A stretch of 64,000 bases of DNA from Paracoccus luteus (GCF_004522155.1 NZ_SDEA01000002.1:1-64000), one strand, 5' to 3'. Positions 44,201 to 54,002 are shown, counted from the stretch's first letter. Numbers and translations are program-made. The notes: a model not told the origin generated them from the letters alone.

Positions 44201-46094
44201 TCAGGCTGGACAGGCGCAGGTTGGCGCGCAGGTCGGTGGTGTCGCTGTTGATGACGCCGCGCGCCTCGGCGGTCAGCCGCTGGGCGTTGACCGTCAGGTC
44301 GCGGATCTCGATGCCCTCGTCGTCGCGCCGGGCGCTGGCGGTGATGGTGGATCGCCCGGCCAGCAGGCGGTCGGCCTGCGGCTGGTCCACGGTGATGTCG
44401 GTGCCGGTCAGCGCCACCTCGGCGTCAAAGCCGCGGGTCAGCACGGTGTAAAGCCCGGCCACGGTCCCCTCGGCCCGGCCGCTCAGCGGGCGGCCGGCCA
44501 GCGTGGACAGCCGCGACAGGTCGTCATAGCGGGCCGCCAGATCGCCCGACAGGGTGATGCCGCTGCCCAGCCCGTCGGCGCGGATCACGCCTTCCAACCC
44601 GTAATCGGCCCCGCGCAGGACGAAATCGTCGAACTCGACGGCGTTGCCGGGGGTCAGGTCGAACCCCGTGGACCCCTCGATCCGGTCGCCCAGCGCCTGC
44701 GTCAGCCCGGCATCGGCCAGGGCCAGCCGTTCCACCGCAAAGCCGATGCGGCCCAGCACCTCGCGCAGGTCGCCGTCCTGCAGCCGCACGGTGCCGGACC
44801 CGTCCAGCGTCAGCGCCCCAAGGCTGGTGCCGTTCTGCGCCAGATCGCCCAGCCGCCCCTTCAGCGTCCAGCCGTCGCCCTGGGCCGCGTCATAGCTGAT
44901 CTGCAGGCTGCCCGAACGCACGTCCGTCGCCGTGCCGCCGAACGGCAGGCGCACCGGCAGGCGGGTCGCGCCCGCGTCCTGCCCCAGCGTCAGCAGCACG
45001 ACGACCGACTGCGGCGCGCCGGCGCCGGATGTGGTGACCGACCCGGTCAGGTTCAGCGCCTCGGTATCGACCAGCAGCACGGGCAGCGACAGCCGCCCGT
45101 CCTGCCCGCGCCAGCCCTCGGCCAGCAACTGCGAGCTTGCGCCGAAGAAATCGCGGTTGTCGGGCGGCAGCAGGCTGGCCACGTCGCCCGACAGTTCCAG
45201 CCGAAAGCCGGTGCCGGGGGTGCCGTCGTCGCCCGCCTGCGAGCGCGCCGACGCGCGGCCGGTCACGCGGTCCTGCCCGTCGGTCGCCAGCCTTATGTCG
45301 GCGGCAAAGTCGGCCACCGGCCCCTCGCCCCTGATCTCGGCGTGGACCGAGGGGCGGCCATAAAGGTCGATGGCGTTGGCGAACAGCCCGCCCTCGGCCT
45401 CGTCCAGCGTCAGGTCCAGTTTCAGGTTGGTGGTGGCGTTGGAATAGGCGGCGTCCAGCGCGAAGACGCCGCGCTTGCCGTCCACGCGGTTGATCGCCAG
45501 CTGCGCGGCGCCCTCGCCGCCCGCCAGGTTCATGCGCCCGTCGATCGACACCACCGCAGCCTCGCCCAGCACCGGCTGGCCCAGGTCGACGCGGCCGGCG
45601 CTGATGCGGGCGATGTCGATGCCGACCGGCAGGGTGGGCAGGGCAAAGTCGCGCACCTCGGCCCGCGGGCCGGTCTTTTCGCTGCGGGGCAGGCGCGGCA
45701 GCAGGATCTCGGCGGCGGAAAGCTCCTGGATCTCGATGCGGCGGGCGAACAGGGCGGAACGGTTCCACTGGATCGCGCCGTTGCGCAGGGTGATCCAGAC
45801 GCCGTCCGCGTCCGCGATGGTCAGCTGCTCAAAGGTCGCGCGCGAGGACAGCGCCCCCTGGAACCCGGTGATGACCACCTTCCGCCCGGCCGACGACAGG
45901 TTGTTTTCCAGAAAGCGCGTGATGAAGCCGCGGTCGTCGTCCACCTCGGCCGACAGGTCGGCGGCGTCGGCGGCAAGGCCTTGGGCAGGCACGGCGGGCG
46001 TGTCCTGCGCCCGCGCCGTGGCGGGGGGCAGCGCCAGCATCAGCGCCGTCAGCAGCACGAGGACCGGGGCCAGCAGGCGGAAAAGTCTTGCCAT
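41244..46094 (-). CDS. tamB: Translocation and assembly module protein TamB
   Basis: A 1616-residue envelope-spanning protein that works with TamA in outer-membrane protein or lipid transport. A signal-anchor (MARLFRLLAPVLVLLTALML) is followed by ~1400 residues of repetitive beta-strand sequence with many DG, LRL and TGxxR motifs. The C-terminal DUF490/TamB domain includes VRGRGVDAELGGDLRLTG, FELIRGRVDLLGKRFDMTEG and EVLSQLLFGRGL, ending with the usual terminal aromatic (YERDY). The start overlaps the tamA stop (ATGA). Confidence 0.94.
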   Translation of the reverse strand: MARLFRLLAPVLVLLTALMLALPPATARAQDTPAVPAQGLAADAADLSAEVDDDRGFITRFLENNLSSAGRKVVITGFQGALSSRATFEQLTIADADGVWITLRNGAIQWNRSALFARRIEIQELSAAEILLPRLPRSEKTGPRAEVRDFALPTLPVGIDIARISAGRVDLGQPVLGEAAVVSIDGRMNLAGGEGAAQLAINRVDGKRGVFALDAAYSNATTNLKLDLTLDEAEGGLFANAIDLYGRPSVHAEIRGEGPVADFAADIRLATDGQDRVTGRASARSQAGDDGTPGTGFRLELSGDVASLLPPDNRDFFGASSQLLAEGWRGQDGRLSLPVLLVDTEALNLTGSVTTSGAGAPQSVVVLLTLGQDAGATRLPVRLPFGGTATDVRSGSLQISYDAAQGDGWTLKGRLGDLAQNGTSLGALTLDGSGTVRLQDGDLREVLGRIGFAVERLALADAGLTQALGDRIEGSTGFDLTPGNAVEFDDFVLRGADYGLEGVIRADGLGSGITLSGDLAARYDDLSRLSTLAGRPLSGRAEGTVAGLYTVLTRGFDAEVALTGTDITVDQPQADRLLAGRSTITASARRDDEGIEIRDLTVNAQRLTAEARGVINSDTTDLRANLRLSSLTDADPAMAGSLVAEAAVTGTPGSRRVTLSGEATDLVVGVAQLDGLLRGRTNLTAIAQEQDGAFVIDTLRVANPQITADGTGRFGADALDARLNLAIPDLGVLRQGLSGAITAQATAREADGVRFIEMTGTGEELRLGQQDVDGALTGTTRFALSAEEKGGIVTIRDLDLSNQQMTATVEGVLGQGVTDLTATADVRSLAAFGRGWRGALTLDGSVTDQNGQRVFDLSGRGTDLSLGQAQVDGALTGVTDIRLRGTQAGQRITLDTLRLVNEQAEILATGVIGPDDTDLRAQAELRNLAALGLGWGGSLRASGSLVDDGSGARRLVVDGVARDLSLGQAQADAALAGETRLTVRGSQRGGVFTIEDATVDNARLNAVARGTIGNGRTDVAAELRAASIGFLGAGFGGAIEAAATVVDDGAGTRLTAQGTASGLRVGNPAADALLAGQTRFDLAARRTHAGAITVERLDAANGQLRVNAEGDPARGLRVDAALSDLALLAPGFPGPATVTGTVRQGATEYGVDLSATAPGGTRAQIAGTAARDFSTADLRVSGVSDAALVNPLLRVRSVEGPVDFDLRLNGRPALENVTGRVRLPNARLSDPKLGLRIETLSATADLNGGLIQIDARGAIAAGGRLAVTGPVDLRGGSPRLDLRVSLDGVVLRDPTLYETVAYGDLTVSGALAEGPLIAGTIRLGETEIRIPSTGLGGARAIPDITHLNDAPAVRATRAKAGLLPFPSADSRIAGMQAPPATPPAVQAQLDLTILAPNQIFVRGRGVDAELGGDLRLTGRANNVVPVGQFELIRGRVDLLGKRFDMTEGLIELQGSLVPVLRLVAQTEQDGIVTRIIIDGEIRDPEITFESVPDMPEEEVLSQLLFGRGLDTISPLQAAQLANALAVLAGRGGEGIVAGIRNSVGLDDLDLATDDQGNVSVRAGKYLSRNLYTDLSVDADGKSTINLNLDINDAVTARGAIGSEGDSTIGVFYERDY

Positions 46095-48016
46095 CAGAAC
46101 GCCTGCCCCAACCCCAGATAGACCTGCACGCCGCTGCCGGTGTCGCCCTGCACGGGTGCGGCGACGTCGAACCGCAGGGGACCGATGGGCGTGGTGTAAC
46201 GCACGCCGACGCCCGCCCCCGCGTGCCAGTCGCTGTCCTCGCCAAAGCCGCTGCCGGCCCACACCCGGCCCGCATCGGCAAAGGCGGCGATGCCGATGCG
46301 CTCGCGCACCTGGACGCGCAGCTCTCCGGTCAGGTTCACGATGCTCATCCCGCCGGTCTTGATCGGGCCGTCGGGGCCGGGGATCACCTCGACCCCCAGC
46401 GATTCATAGGGCTGGCCCCGGACCGACCCGCCGCCGCCGGAATAGAACAGATAGTCGCGGGGCGTTTCGGCGATGTCCGGCCCCCAGACCGACCCGGCCC
46501 GCGCCCGGCCGGCCAGCGTGAACCGGTCGTCGGCGCCGAAACTGCGATAGGCCCGCGCCTCGGCGTCGGCGCGCAGGCCCGACCCCGTCTCGTCCAGCCC
46601 CGAAAAGGGCGTCACGGTGCCGGTCAGCCAATAGCCGCGCTTGGCGTCCGTCGGTTCGTCCCGGCGGTCCCATGTCACCGTCGCGGGCAGCGCGACCACG
46701 GTGAAATCCGTGGTGCCGGTGTCGTCGGTCACGCGCGACTGGCGGTATTCCAGCTTGACGTCGCCGGTCAGCCGCTCGCTTGGCAGCCAGGTGACGCCCA
46801 GCCCGATCACGCCCAGATCCTGGTCGTAATCCTCCTCGCGCAGGCGTTCGGCCTGCGCCGTCGCATAGGCGGTCAGGTCGGGCCGGAAGGACGCCGGCCG
46901 CTCGAGCCTGACCGAGAACTGATAGTCCCGCCCCGACGTGCCCGAGCCGATGTCCTTGGTCCGGCCGTCCACGCGCAGGCGTTCCGCCCCGCCCAGCAGG
47001 TTGCGGTGCATCCAGTATCCCGACACCATCGCGCCGTCGGTGCTGGAAATCTCGAACCCGGCGCCGACGCGGCGGGGTTTCTGTTCGACCACCGTCAGGT
47101 TGACGTCCAGCGTGTTGCCGGGGCCCAGCGTTTCCGCCTCGTCCAGGGTGATGGCCGAAAACACGCCCGAGCGGCGCAGGCGGCGGCGGACCGTCTCGAT
47201 CTCTTCGGGGTCATAGCGGGCGCCGATGGGAAAGCCGGCCATCTTGTAAAGCCGCGCGGTCCGCAGGCGGCTGTTGCCGGTGGCGCGCAGCTGGCCAAAG
47301 GTCACGGCGGGACCGGGGGCCAGCGCGATGCGGCTGTCCACGGTGCGCGATTCGTGGTCGGCCACGATGGCGGTCTGCGCCACGTCCGCCTTGGCGTGGC
47401 CCGCGTCGCGCCAGCCGTCCACGCCGGCGCGGGCCGCGTTCTTCATGTCGGATGTGCGCGCGACCTCGCCCCGGCGATAGTCGTCGGGCAGTTCCGTCGC
47501 GGGCGCGACCGGCGCGATGTCGGCCCGCGAATAGCGGAAGCGTTCGCCCGTATCGACGTCCACGATCACCTGCCGCACGACGGCCGGGGCGTCCAGCGGC
47601 GCGATGCCCGCGGCCTCGACCCCGTCCAGGCGGATGTCGATGACCGCGTCATACAGGCCCGCATCATACAGCGCGCCCAGGATGCGGGCATAATCGGCGC
47701 GGGCGGCGGCCAGGATGTCCTGCCCGGTGATGCGCCCCTCGGCCAGCGACTCGGTCAGCAGCGAGCTGTTGCGGATCTGGCGCTCCACCGCCTCGTCGCC
47801 GTTCGACAGCCGGAATTGCAGGTCCACGGGCGAGTTCGCGACCGGATCGCCGCCCCCGAACAGCCGCGTGAAGGGCGAGGACACCGCCCCCGCGCTGCCG
47901 GCCGAACCAGACCCGCCCGATCCCGATCCGCCCGATCCCGACTGCGCCAGCGGCGACCCGGCCGTCAGGCAGCCCGCCGCGATGACCGCGATACCCGTGG
48001 CGATACGTCGTGCCAT
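46094..48016 (-). CDS. tamA: Outer-membrane protein TamA (Omp85 family)
   Basis: A 640-residue protein with a signal peptide (cleavage near residue 25) and then a Gly-Ser-Ala linker (SGSGGSGSGGSGS). POTRA domains fill residues ~60-330, including RQVIVDVDTGERFRYS and VTFGQLRATGNSRLRTARL. The C-terminal 16-strand barrel has GGGGSVRGQPYESLGV, the VRG motif of Omp85 proteins, and ends in GQAF with a terminal Phe. Partner of TamB, and first gene of the operon. Confidence 0.93.
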   Translation of the reverse strand: MARRIATGIAVIAAGCLTAGSPLAQSGSGGSGSGGSGSAGSAGAVSSPFTRLFGGGDPVANSPVDLQFRLSNGDEAVERQIRNSSLLTESLAEGRITGQDILAAARADYARILGALYDAGLYDAVIDIRLDGVEAAGIAPLDAPAVVRQVIVDVDTGERFRYSRADIAPVAPATELPDDYRRGEVARTSDMKNAARAGVDGWRDAGHAKADVAQTAIVADHESRTVDSRIALAPGPAVTFGQLRATGNSRLRTARLYKMAGFPIGARYDPEEIETVRRRLRRSGVFSAITLDEAETLGPGNTLDVNLTVVEQKPRRVGAGFEISSTDGAMVSGYWMHRNLLGGAERLRVDGRTKDIGSGTSGRDYQFSVRLERPASFRPDLTAYATAQAERLREEDYDQDLGVIGLGVTWLPSERLTGDVKLEYRQSRVTDDTGTTDFTVVALPATVTWDRRDEPTDAKRGYWLTGTVTPFSGLDETGSGLRADAEARAYRSFGADDRFTLAGRARAGSVWGPDIAETPRDYLFYSGGGGSVRGQPYESLGVEVIPGPDGPIKTGGMSIVNLTGELRVQVRERIGIAAFADAGRVWAGSGFGEDSDWHAGAGVGVRYTTPIGPLRFDVAAPVQGDTGSGVQVYLGLGQAF

Positions 48017-48443
48017 GCCTGCCCTGCCCGCCGTCTTGTGTTTTGAGGGCAGTCTTGCGCAGACCCGAACCGGAATCCAGTGCGCGCAGCCGCAATCGCG
48101 CGGGTCGGTGGGAAAAATGCCGACGGGCGGGGCCGCGCATCGGACGCAAGCGAGTTGCGGGGCCTGCGCCGCATCGCCGCGGCGAAGATGTCATGGGTCC
48201 GGCTTATCCGGCGCGGGCTGGACGGCCGGGGCCGGCCCCGCGCGGGACGCCGAACTTTGATCGACCACGGGTCACGGACCCGATCCCCGATGACGCGGCG
48301 TCACCCCGCAGGCTCACGCGGTTGTCAAGCCTGGATTGCGCACCGGCCGCCGTTTTTTGGAACCTGCCGCGAAAATGGCGCGTTCGTCCCGTGAACCAGC
48401 GGCGAAACGGCCGCGTAAATGTGAAAAAGAAAGGGACAGTGCC
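48017..48443. other. Intergenic gap between tamA and the small secreted protein gene
   Basis: 427 bases with no convincing gene. It should hold divergent promoters for tamAB and the rightward gene. Short palindromes such as GGCCGG/CCGGCC near 48225-48240 occur but are expected at this base composition. No RNA gene was recognised. Confidence 0.5.
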
Positions 48444-48872
48444 ATGACCAGACTGCGCGTCGCCCTTGCCGCCCTGATCGTCGCGCTGCCGGTCAGCGCC
48501 GCCCAATCCAGCATCGAACGCCCCGCCGCACAGGCGCAGCCGGTCAAGGGCTGGTCCGCCGTCGCGGGCCTCAGCGGGGCCGAAGTGCTTGACATGGCGC
48601 GCACCCTGCCGCGCACCGCCGACGCCGCGGGCGACCAGCCGTGGTGCGACAGCGCCGCCGCCGTCCAGCAGTCCCTGGACGCCGAGTTCGACGAACGCAT
48701 GGTCACTCGCCGGGGCGACGGCACCCAACTGTGGGGATCGGACGTGATGGGAACCTGGACGGTCGTGCTGGCCCGCGCCGACCAGACCAACTGCATCATC
48801 GCGTCGGGCATCGGCTATCAGGACGGGGCGAACCCCGGCACCTTCTATGCCCAGGTCGGCCTGACGGGGTGA
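48444..48872 (+). CDS. Small secreted protein with two cysteines, unknown function
   Basis: A 142-residue protein. MTRLRVALAALIVALPVSAAQSS is a Sec signal peptide. The mature part has two cysteines (DQPWCDSAA and QTNCIIASG), likely a disulfide, and a TQLWGSDVMGTWTVVL segment. I do not recognise a domain. It precedes ahcY by 86 bases on the same strand, a pairing seen in other Rhodobacterales where such proteins are sometimes mislabelled as AdoHcy hydrolase. A GGGA ribosome binding site precedes the ATG. Confidence 0.75.
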   Translation: MTRLRVALAALIVALPVSAAQSSIERPAAQAQPVKGWSAVAGLSGAEVLDMARTLPRTADAAGDQPWCDSAAAVQQSLDAEFDERMVTRRGDGTQLWGSDVMGTWTVVLARADQTNCIIASGIGYQDGANPGTFYAQVGLTG

Positions 48873-48958
48873 CGGCGCCGACATTGCCGCGTTGCTTTTC
48901 GGGGCGGCCTGTGACAAGGCCGCCCCCGACACGTTCCCCCATTCCCGCAGGCTGACCG

Positions 48959-50365
48959 ATGACCCCGACCATGACCGACGGCGATTTTCTGGTGCGCGAT
49001 CCGGCGCTGGCCGACTTTGGCCGCAAGGAACTGGACATCGCCGAGACCGAGATGCCGGGCCTGATGGCGCTGCGCGCCGAATACGGCAAGGCCCGGCCGC
49101 TGGCCGGCGCGCGCATTGCGGGCAGCCTGCACATGACCGTGCAGACGGCCGTCCTGATCGAGACGCTGGTGGCGCTGGGCGCCGAGGTGCGCTGGGCCTC
49201 GTGCAACATCTATTCGACGCAGGACCACGCCGCCGCGGCCATCGCCGCCGCGGGCATCCCGGTCTTTGCCGTCAAGGGCGAGACGCTGCCCGAATACTGG
49301 GCCTATACCGACCGCATCTTCCAGTTCCCCGACGGCGCAAACCTGATCCTGGACGACGGCGGGGACGCCACGCTGTATATCCTGCTGGGCGCGCGGGTCG
49401 AGGCGGGCGAGACCGCCCTGATCGCCGCCCCCCAGAGCGAGGAGGAGGAGGCGCTGTTCGCCCAGATCCGCAAGCGGATCGCCGAGACTCCCGGCTGGTT
49501 CGCCCGCCAGCGCGACGCGCTGCGCGGCGTCAGCGAGGAAACGACGACCGGCGTCCATCGCCTGTATGACCTGCATAAACAGGGGCTGCTGCCCTTCCCG
49601 GCGATCAACGTCAACGACAGCGTCACCAAGTCCAAGTTCGACAACAAATACGGCTGCAAGGAATCGCTGGTGGACGGCATCCGCCGCGCGACCGACGTGA
49701 TGATGGCGGGCAAGGTCGCCGTCGTCTGCGGCTATGGCGACGTGGGCAAAGGCTCGGCCGCCAGCTTGCGCGGCGCGGGCGCGCGGGTCAAGGTTACCGA
49801 GGTCGATCCGATCTGCGCCCTGCAGGCCGCGATGGACGGGTTCGAGGTCGTGCGGCTGGAAGACGTGGCAGACAGCGCCGACATCTTTGTCACCACCACC
49901 GGCAACAAGGACGTGATCCGGATCGAGCACATGCGCGCGATGAAGGACATGGCCATCGTCGGCAACATCGGCCATTTCGACAACGAGATTCAGGTCGCCG
50001 CGCTGCGCAACCACAAATGGACCAACGTCAAGGACCAGGTGGACATGATCGAGATGCCCTCGGGCAACCGCATCATCCTGCTGAGCCAGGGCCGCCTGCT
50101 GAACCTGGGCAACGCCACCGGGCATCCGTCCTTTGTCATGTCGGCCAGCTTTACCAACCAGGTGCTGGCGCAGATCGAGCTGTGGACCAAGGGCGACGAA
50201 TACCGCCCCGGCGTCTATATCCTGCCCAAGGCGCTGGACGAAAAGGTGGCCCGGCTGCATCTGGACAAGATCGGCGTCAAGCTGACCGAACTGCGCCCCG
50301 AGCAGGCCGACTATATCGGGGTGCCGGTCAGCGGCCCGTTCAAGTCGGATCATTACCGGTACTGA
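48959..50365 (+). CDS. ahcY: Adenosylhomocysteinase
   Basis: A 468-residue NAD-dependent enzyme that splits S-adenosylhomocysteine to adenosine and homocysteine, clearing the product inhibitor of SAM methylases (relevant to the many methylases of the B12 pathway). Motifs: [50 protein letters not shown], the NAD loop [11 protein letters not shown], and the C-terminal DHYRY. An alternative ATG at 48971 would shorten it by four residues. Confidence 0.97.
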   Translation: MTPTMTDGDFLVRDPALADFGRKELDIAETEMPGLMALRAEYGKARPLAGARIAGSLHMTVQTAVLIETLVALGAEVRWASCNIYSTQDHAAAAIAAAGIPVFAVKGETLPEYWAYTDRIFQFPDGANLILDDGGDATLYILLGARVEAGETALIAAPQSEEEEALFAQIRKRIAETPGWFARQRDALRGVSEETTTGVHRLYDLHKQGLLPFPAINVNDSVTKSKFDNKYGCKESLVDGIRRATDVMMAGKVAVVCGYGDVGKGSAASLRGAGARVKVTEVDPICALQAAMDGFEVVRLEDVADSADIFVTTTGNKDVIRIEHMRAMKDMAIVGNIGHFDNEIQVAALRNHKWTNVKDQVDMIEMPSGNRIILLSQGRLLNLGNATGHPSFVMSASFTNQVLAQIELWTKGDEYRPGVYILPKALDEKVARLHLDKIGVKLTELRPEQADYIGVPVSGPFKSDHYRY

Positions 50366-50366
50366 C

Positions 50367-50726
50367 ATGCTGATGCTGTGGCGCTGCGCGGGGATCCTGT
50401 CGGTCGGGCTGGCGCTGGTCGGCACGGTCCTGCCGGTCATGCCCACGGTGCCGTTCCTGATCGTCGCGGCCTATGCGTTCGACCGCTCCTCGCCGCGGTT
50501 TCACGCGCGGCTGATGGCGCATCCCGTCTTTGGCCCGCAGATCGGCAACTGGCGCCGCCACGGCGCCATCGCCACCAACGTCAAGATCCTGGCGACGGGC
50601 AGCATGGCCGCCGGGCTGGTGGTGACGTTCTTCATCCTGCCGTGGCCGCTGTGGCTGGTGCAGCTGACCGTGATCTCGGCCGTGGCGCTGTTCGTGGTCA
50701 GCCGCCCCGCGCCGCCCCCCGCCTGA
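50367..50726 (+). CDS. YbaN/DUF454 inner-membrane protein
   Basis: A 119-residue protein with three hydrophobic segments. CAGILSVGLALVGTVLPVMPTVPFLIVAAYAF and RSSPRFHARLMAHPVFGPQI are typical of the YbaN family, whose function is unknown. The ATG is one base after the ahcY stop, so it is co-transcribed and probably coupled. Confidence 0.88.
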   Translation: MLMLWRCAGILSVGLALVGTVLPVMPTVPFLIVAAYAFDRSSPRFHARLMAHPVFGPQIGNWRRHGAIATNVKILATGSMAAGLVVTFFILPWPLWLVQLTVISAVALFVVSRPAPPPA

Positions 50727-50913
50727 AAGATCGGCGGGGGCCGCGCGCCTGCGGCACCGGCGCGGCCACGCGCTGGCCTTGCCCCGCCGGTCTGACGAAA
50801 TCGTGATCCGCCCGCCACTGGGCAGGCCCACGCGCATCGCCGTTCACTGCTTGGACGCCGTGGTCCGCTGTGGCAAGTCTGGTCGCGACCCCTGTTCCCG
50901 GAAAGGATCCGAG

Positions 50914-52554
50914 ATGTTCATGCGGATGACAAGCTCTGCCGCCGCGTTGCTGGCCCTGACCGCGCCCGCCCTTGCCGACGTTACCCCGGCCGAGGTCTGG
51001 CAGAACTGGGTCGATTACTATCAGGCCAACGGCTATGCCGTGACCGAGGGCAGCCGGGACGAGGCGGGCGGCACGCTGACCATCAAGGACGCGACCTTTA
51101 CCCATGCCAGCGGCGAAGGCGACGGCGACATGACCGTCACCGTGCCCGAGCTCGTGCTGCAGGAAACCGGCGACGGCAAGGTCCGCACCACCATCGCCGA
51201 ACGATCCGCCATCACCTTCCGCTACACGGACGAGGAGGACCGCCCCGTCACCGCCGAGGCGTCGGCGACGCTGAAAGGGGCCGAGATCGTGACCGGCGGC
51301 ACCGCCGCCGACATGACCCACGACGGCAAGGTGGCCGAGGCGGTGGTCGCGCTGGACAAGATCGTCACGGCCGAGGGCGAAAAGACCTTTCCGCTGTCGC
51401 TTAAACTGACCGGCACCGCCTATCAGCAGCGCGTCGTGGACGGCGAGATCGTGGCGATCACCTCATCGGGGGGCGTGGACCGCGTCGAGCTGGCCGGCAC
51501 CGTCACCGAGGACGGCCCCGAGATGGCGGGCACCACGACATTCGCGCTGAACCTCGACGCCGTGCAGGGTTCGGGGCAGGCGCAGCTGCCCAAGGCCGCG
51601 CCGCTGGGCGCGGCGGCCGACCTGAACGCGGCGCTGAAAGCCGGGCTGGACGTCGCGGGCACGCTGACGATGGGCGCGCTGGACCTGACCTTCGACCATG
51701 CCGGCAAGTCCGAGGACGGCGCCGACCAGACCATCGCCAGCAAGACCGGCGGCAAGGGGATCGAGGTCACCTTCGGCCTGTCGCCGGCGGGCATCAAGTA
51801 TCAGGCCAGCGGCGACCAGCTGACCTCCAACATGACCAGCAGCGACCTGCCGTTCCCGATCAGCTATGCGCTGGACAGCACCAGCGCCGACATCCAGTTC
51901 CCGGTGATGCGGTCCGATACGCCCGCGCCGTTCAAGTTCGCCTATTCGCTGGGCGGGCTGACGCTGGACGACGCGATCTGGGGGATGTTCGATCCGAACG
52001 GCACCCTGCCGCGCGACCCGGCATCGCTGGACATCGACATCACCGGGCTGGTCAGGATCGCCGCGGATCTGTTCGATCCCGCGACGCTGAACGCATCGGA
52101 CGATGCAGACGATGCGCCCGCCGATGATGCCGCCACCGAAGGCACCGACGACGCGGCACCCGGCCAGCTTTCCGACGCACCGGCCGAGTCCGGCGCCACC
52201 CCCGAAGCCGAAGCCGAGACGCCCGCTCCGTTCGAGCCTGTCGAGATCACCATCAACAAGCTGGGCGTGCAGGCGCTTGGCGCGCGCATCGATGCGTCCG
52301 GCGCGCTGACCGTCCCCGAGGGCGGCAGCATGGACGCGCCGGTCGGCACGATCACCGCCCGGATGGAGGGGCTGAATGCGCTGATCGACAAGGCCGTCGC
52401 CTTCGGCCTGATCGGCCAGGACGAGGTCACCGGCTATCGCATGATGCTGGCGGCCTTTGCCAAGCCCGCCCCCGAGGGCGGCGACGCGCTGGTCAGCGAG
52501 TTCGAGTTCAGGGAAGGCGGCCAAATCTTTGCCAACGGCCAGCAGGTCCAGTAA
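50914..52554 (+). CDS. DUF2125-like periplasmic protein
   Basis: A 546-residue exported protein with a signal peptide MFMRMTSSAAALLALTAPALA (cleavage near 21). The mature part is rich in Thr, Asp and Gly beta-strand-like repeats, e.g. LTIKDATFTH and MTVTVPELVL, with an acidic low-complexity linker at ~390-440 (DDADDAPADDAATEGTDDAA). It resembles the DUF2125 proteins of Rhodobacterales; no function is known. AAAGGA precedes the ATG, and a strong terminator follows. Confidence 0.78.
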   Translation: MFMRMTSSAAALLALTAPALADVTPAEVWQNWVDYYQANGYAVTEGSRDEAGGTLTIKDATFTHASGEGDGDMTVTVPELVLQETGDGKVRTTIAERSAITFRYTDEEDRPVTAEASATLKGAEIVTGGTAADMTHDGKVAEAVVALDKIVTAEGEKTFPLSLKLTGTAYQQRVVDGEIVAITSSGGVDRVELAGTVTEDGPEMAGTTTFALNLDAVQGSGQAQLPKAAPLGAAADLNAALKAGLDVAGTLTMGALDLTFDHAGKSEDGADQTIASKTGGKGIEVTFGLSPAGIKYQASGDQLTSNMTSSDLPFPISYALDSTSADIQFPVMRSDTPAPFKFAYSLGGLTLDDAIWGMFDPNGTLPRDPASLDIDITGLVRIAADLFDPATLNASDDADDAPADDAATEGTDDAAPGQLSDAPAESGATPEAEAETPAPFEPVEITINKLGVQALGARIDASGALTVPEGGSMDAPVGTITARMEGLNALIDKAVAFGLIGQDEVTGYRMMLAAFAKPAPEGGDALVSEFEFREGGQIFANGQQVQ

Positions 52555-52576
52555 CAACGGGCCAGGGACGTTTCGC

Positions 52577-52608
52577 GGGGCCGGACGCTGTCCGGCCCGC
52601 TTTTTTTT
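52577..52608 (+). terminator. Rho-independent terminator after the DUF2125 gene
   Basis: GGGCCGGAC-GCT-GTCCGGCCC (52578-52598) followed by GC and eight Ts. This is a textbook intrinsic terminator, 23 bases after the stop codon. Confidence 0.93.
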
Positions 52609-52643
52609 CATTTCACGGCCGCGGATCGCGGCAAGGCGGGCCC

Positions 52644-54002
52644 ATGACCGGCGCATCCTCTGACCTGCAAGGGCTGACCCGCGCGCTGCTGGACGCCGCA
52701 CGGGCCGCCGGCGCGTCCGAGGCCGACGCAATGGCGGTCGAGGGGGAATCGCTGTCGGTCAACGTCATGGGCGGCGCGCTGGAACACGCCGAACGCGCCC
52801 AGGGGGTCGAGATCGGGCTGCGCGTGCTGATCGGCGGGCGGCAGGCCAGCGTCTCGGCCAGCGAGGTGTCCGACCGCACCATCGCGGAAATGGCCGCCCG
52901 CGCCGTCGCGATGGCGCGCGAGGCGCCGGTGGACGACAGCCTGGGTCTGGCCGACCCCGACCAGCTTGCCGACGCGCGGGCGGCCGCCGACGGGCTGGAA
53001 CTTGACGACAACCAGCCGCCCCCCGCCCCGCCCGAACTCCTGGACCGCGCCCTGCGGGCCGAGGCTGCGGCGCTGGCGGTGTCCGGCATCAGCATGGTCG
53101 AATCGGCCAGCGCCGCAGTGACCCACCGCCGCCTGTGGCTGGCCGCGACCAACGGCTTTTCCGGCGGCTATGGCCGCAGCGGCCATTCCGTCTCGGCCGT
53201 GGCCATCACCGGCGAGGGGCTGGGGATGGAACGCGACTGGGCGGGCGAAAGCCGCGTCTGGGCCGCCGACCTGCCCCCGCCCGAGGACATCGGGCGGCAG
53301 GCCGGCGAACGCACCGTCGCCCGGCGCGGCGCGCGCAAGCCGCCGACCGGGGCGTTCCCGATCCTTTACGACGAACGGGTCGCGGCCTCGCTGATCGGGC
53401 ATCTGCTGTCGGCGGTGAACGGCGGCGCGATCGCGCGCGGCGCAAGCTGGCTGCGCGACGCGCTGGACCAGCCGGTGCTGCCCGCCGGCTTCGACCTGAC
53501 CGAAGACCCGCGCCTGCCGCGCCACCCCGCCTCGCGCCCCTTTGACGCCGAGGGGCTGGCGACGCGCGCCCGCGCCATCGTGGCGGACGGCGTGCTGCAG
53601 GGCTGGACGCTGGACCTGGCAACGGCGCGCAAGCTGGGCATGGCGTCCACCGCCAGCGCCGTGCGCGGCATCTCGTCCCCGCCCTCGCCGGGGATCAGCA
53701 ACGTCACGCTGACGCCCGGCGCGGCCTCGCCGCAGGCGCTGATCCGCGACATGGGGCGCGGGCTGGTGGTGACCTCGATGCTGGGGGCGTCGGTCAATCC
53801 GACGACCGGGGACTATTCGCGCGGCGCGGCGGGGTTCTGGGTGGAAAACGGCCGGATCGCCTGGCCGGTGAACGAATGCACCATCGCGGGCAATCTGCGC
53901 GAGATGCTGATGCGGATGGTCGCCGCCTGCGACCTGCCCGCGTGGCGGTCGCACCGCGTGCCGTCGCTGCTGGTCGAGGGGATGACCGTTGCCGGGGACT
54001 GA
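52644..54002 (+). CDS. pmbA: TldD/PmbA family metalloprotease-like protein
   Basis: A 452-residue protein of the PmbA (TldE) branch. It forms a TldD/TldE protease acting on unfolded peptides or modified peptide precursors. VNVMGGALEHAERAQGVEIGLRV opens the fold. The middle part lacks the HExxxH zinc motif of TldD, as expected for PmbA. The C-terminus has the conserved GLVVTSMLGASVNPTTGDYSRGAAGFWVENG. First of three overlapping genes. Confidence 0.92.
   Translation: MTGASSDLQGLTRALLDAARAAGASEADAMAVEGESLSVNVMGGALEHAERAQGVEIGLRVLIGGRQASVSASEVSDRTIAEMAARAVAMAREAPVDDSLGLADPDQLADARAAADGLELDDNQPPPAPPELLDRALRAEAAALAVSGISMVESASAAVTHRRLWLAATNGFSGGYGRSGHSVSAVAITGEGLGMERDWAGESRVWAADLPPPEDIGRQAGERTVARRGARKPPTGAFPILYDERVAASLIGHLLSAVNGGAIARGASWLRDALDQPVLPAGFDLTEDPRLPRHPASRPFDAEGLATRARAIVADGVLQGWTLDLATARKLGMASTASAVRGISSPPSPGISNVTLTPGAASPQALIRDMGRGLVVTSMLGASVNPTTGDYSRGAAGFWVENGRIAWPVNECTIAGNLREMLMRMVAACDLPAWRSHRVPSLLVEGMTVAGD

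Noticed and set aside
41139..46121. A very long plus-strand open frame opposite tamB
   Set aside because: It mirrors the tamB codon pattern, is rich in Arg, Gln and His as expected for an antisense frame in GC-rich DNA, and has no recognisable domain. TamB on the minus strand is clearly the gene.
48017..48443. tRNA or small RNA gene in the tamA upstream gap
   Set aside because: No cloverleaf, T-loop or B-box could be traced, and the hairpins are no stronger than expected at this base composition.
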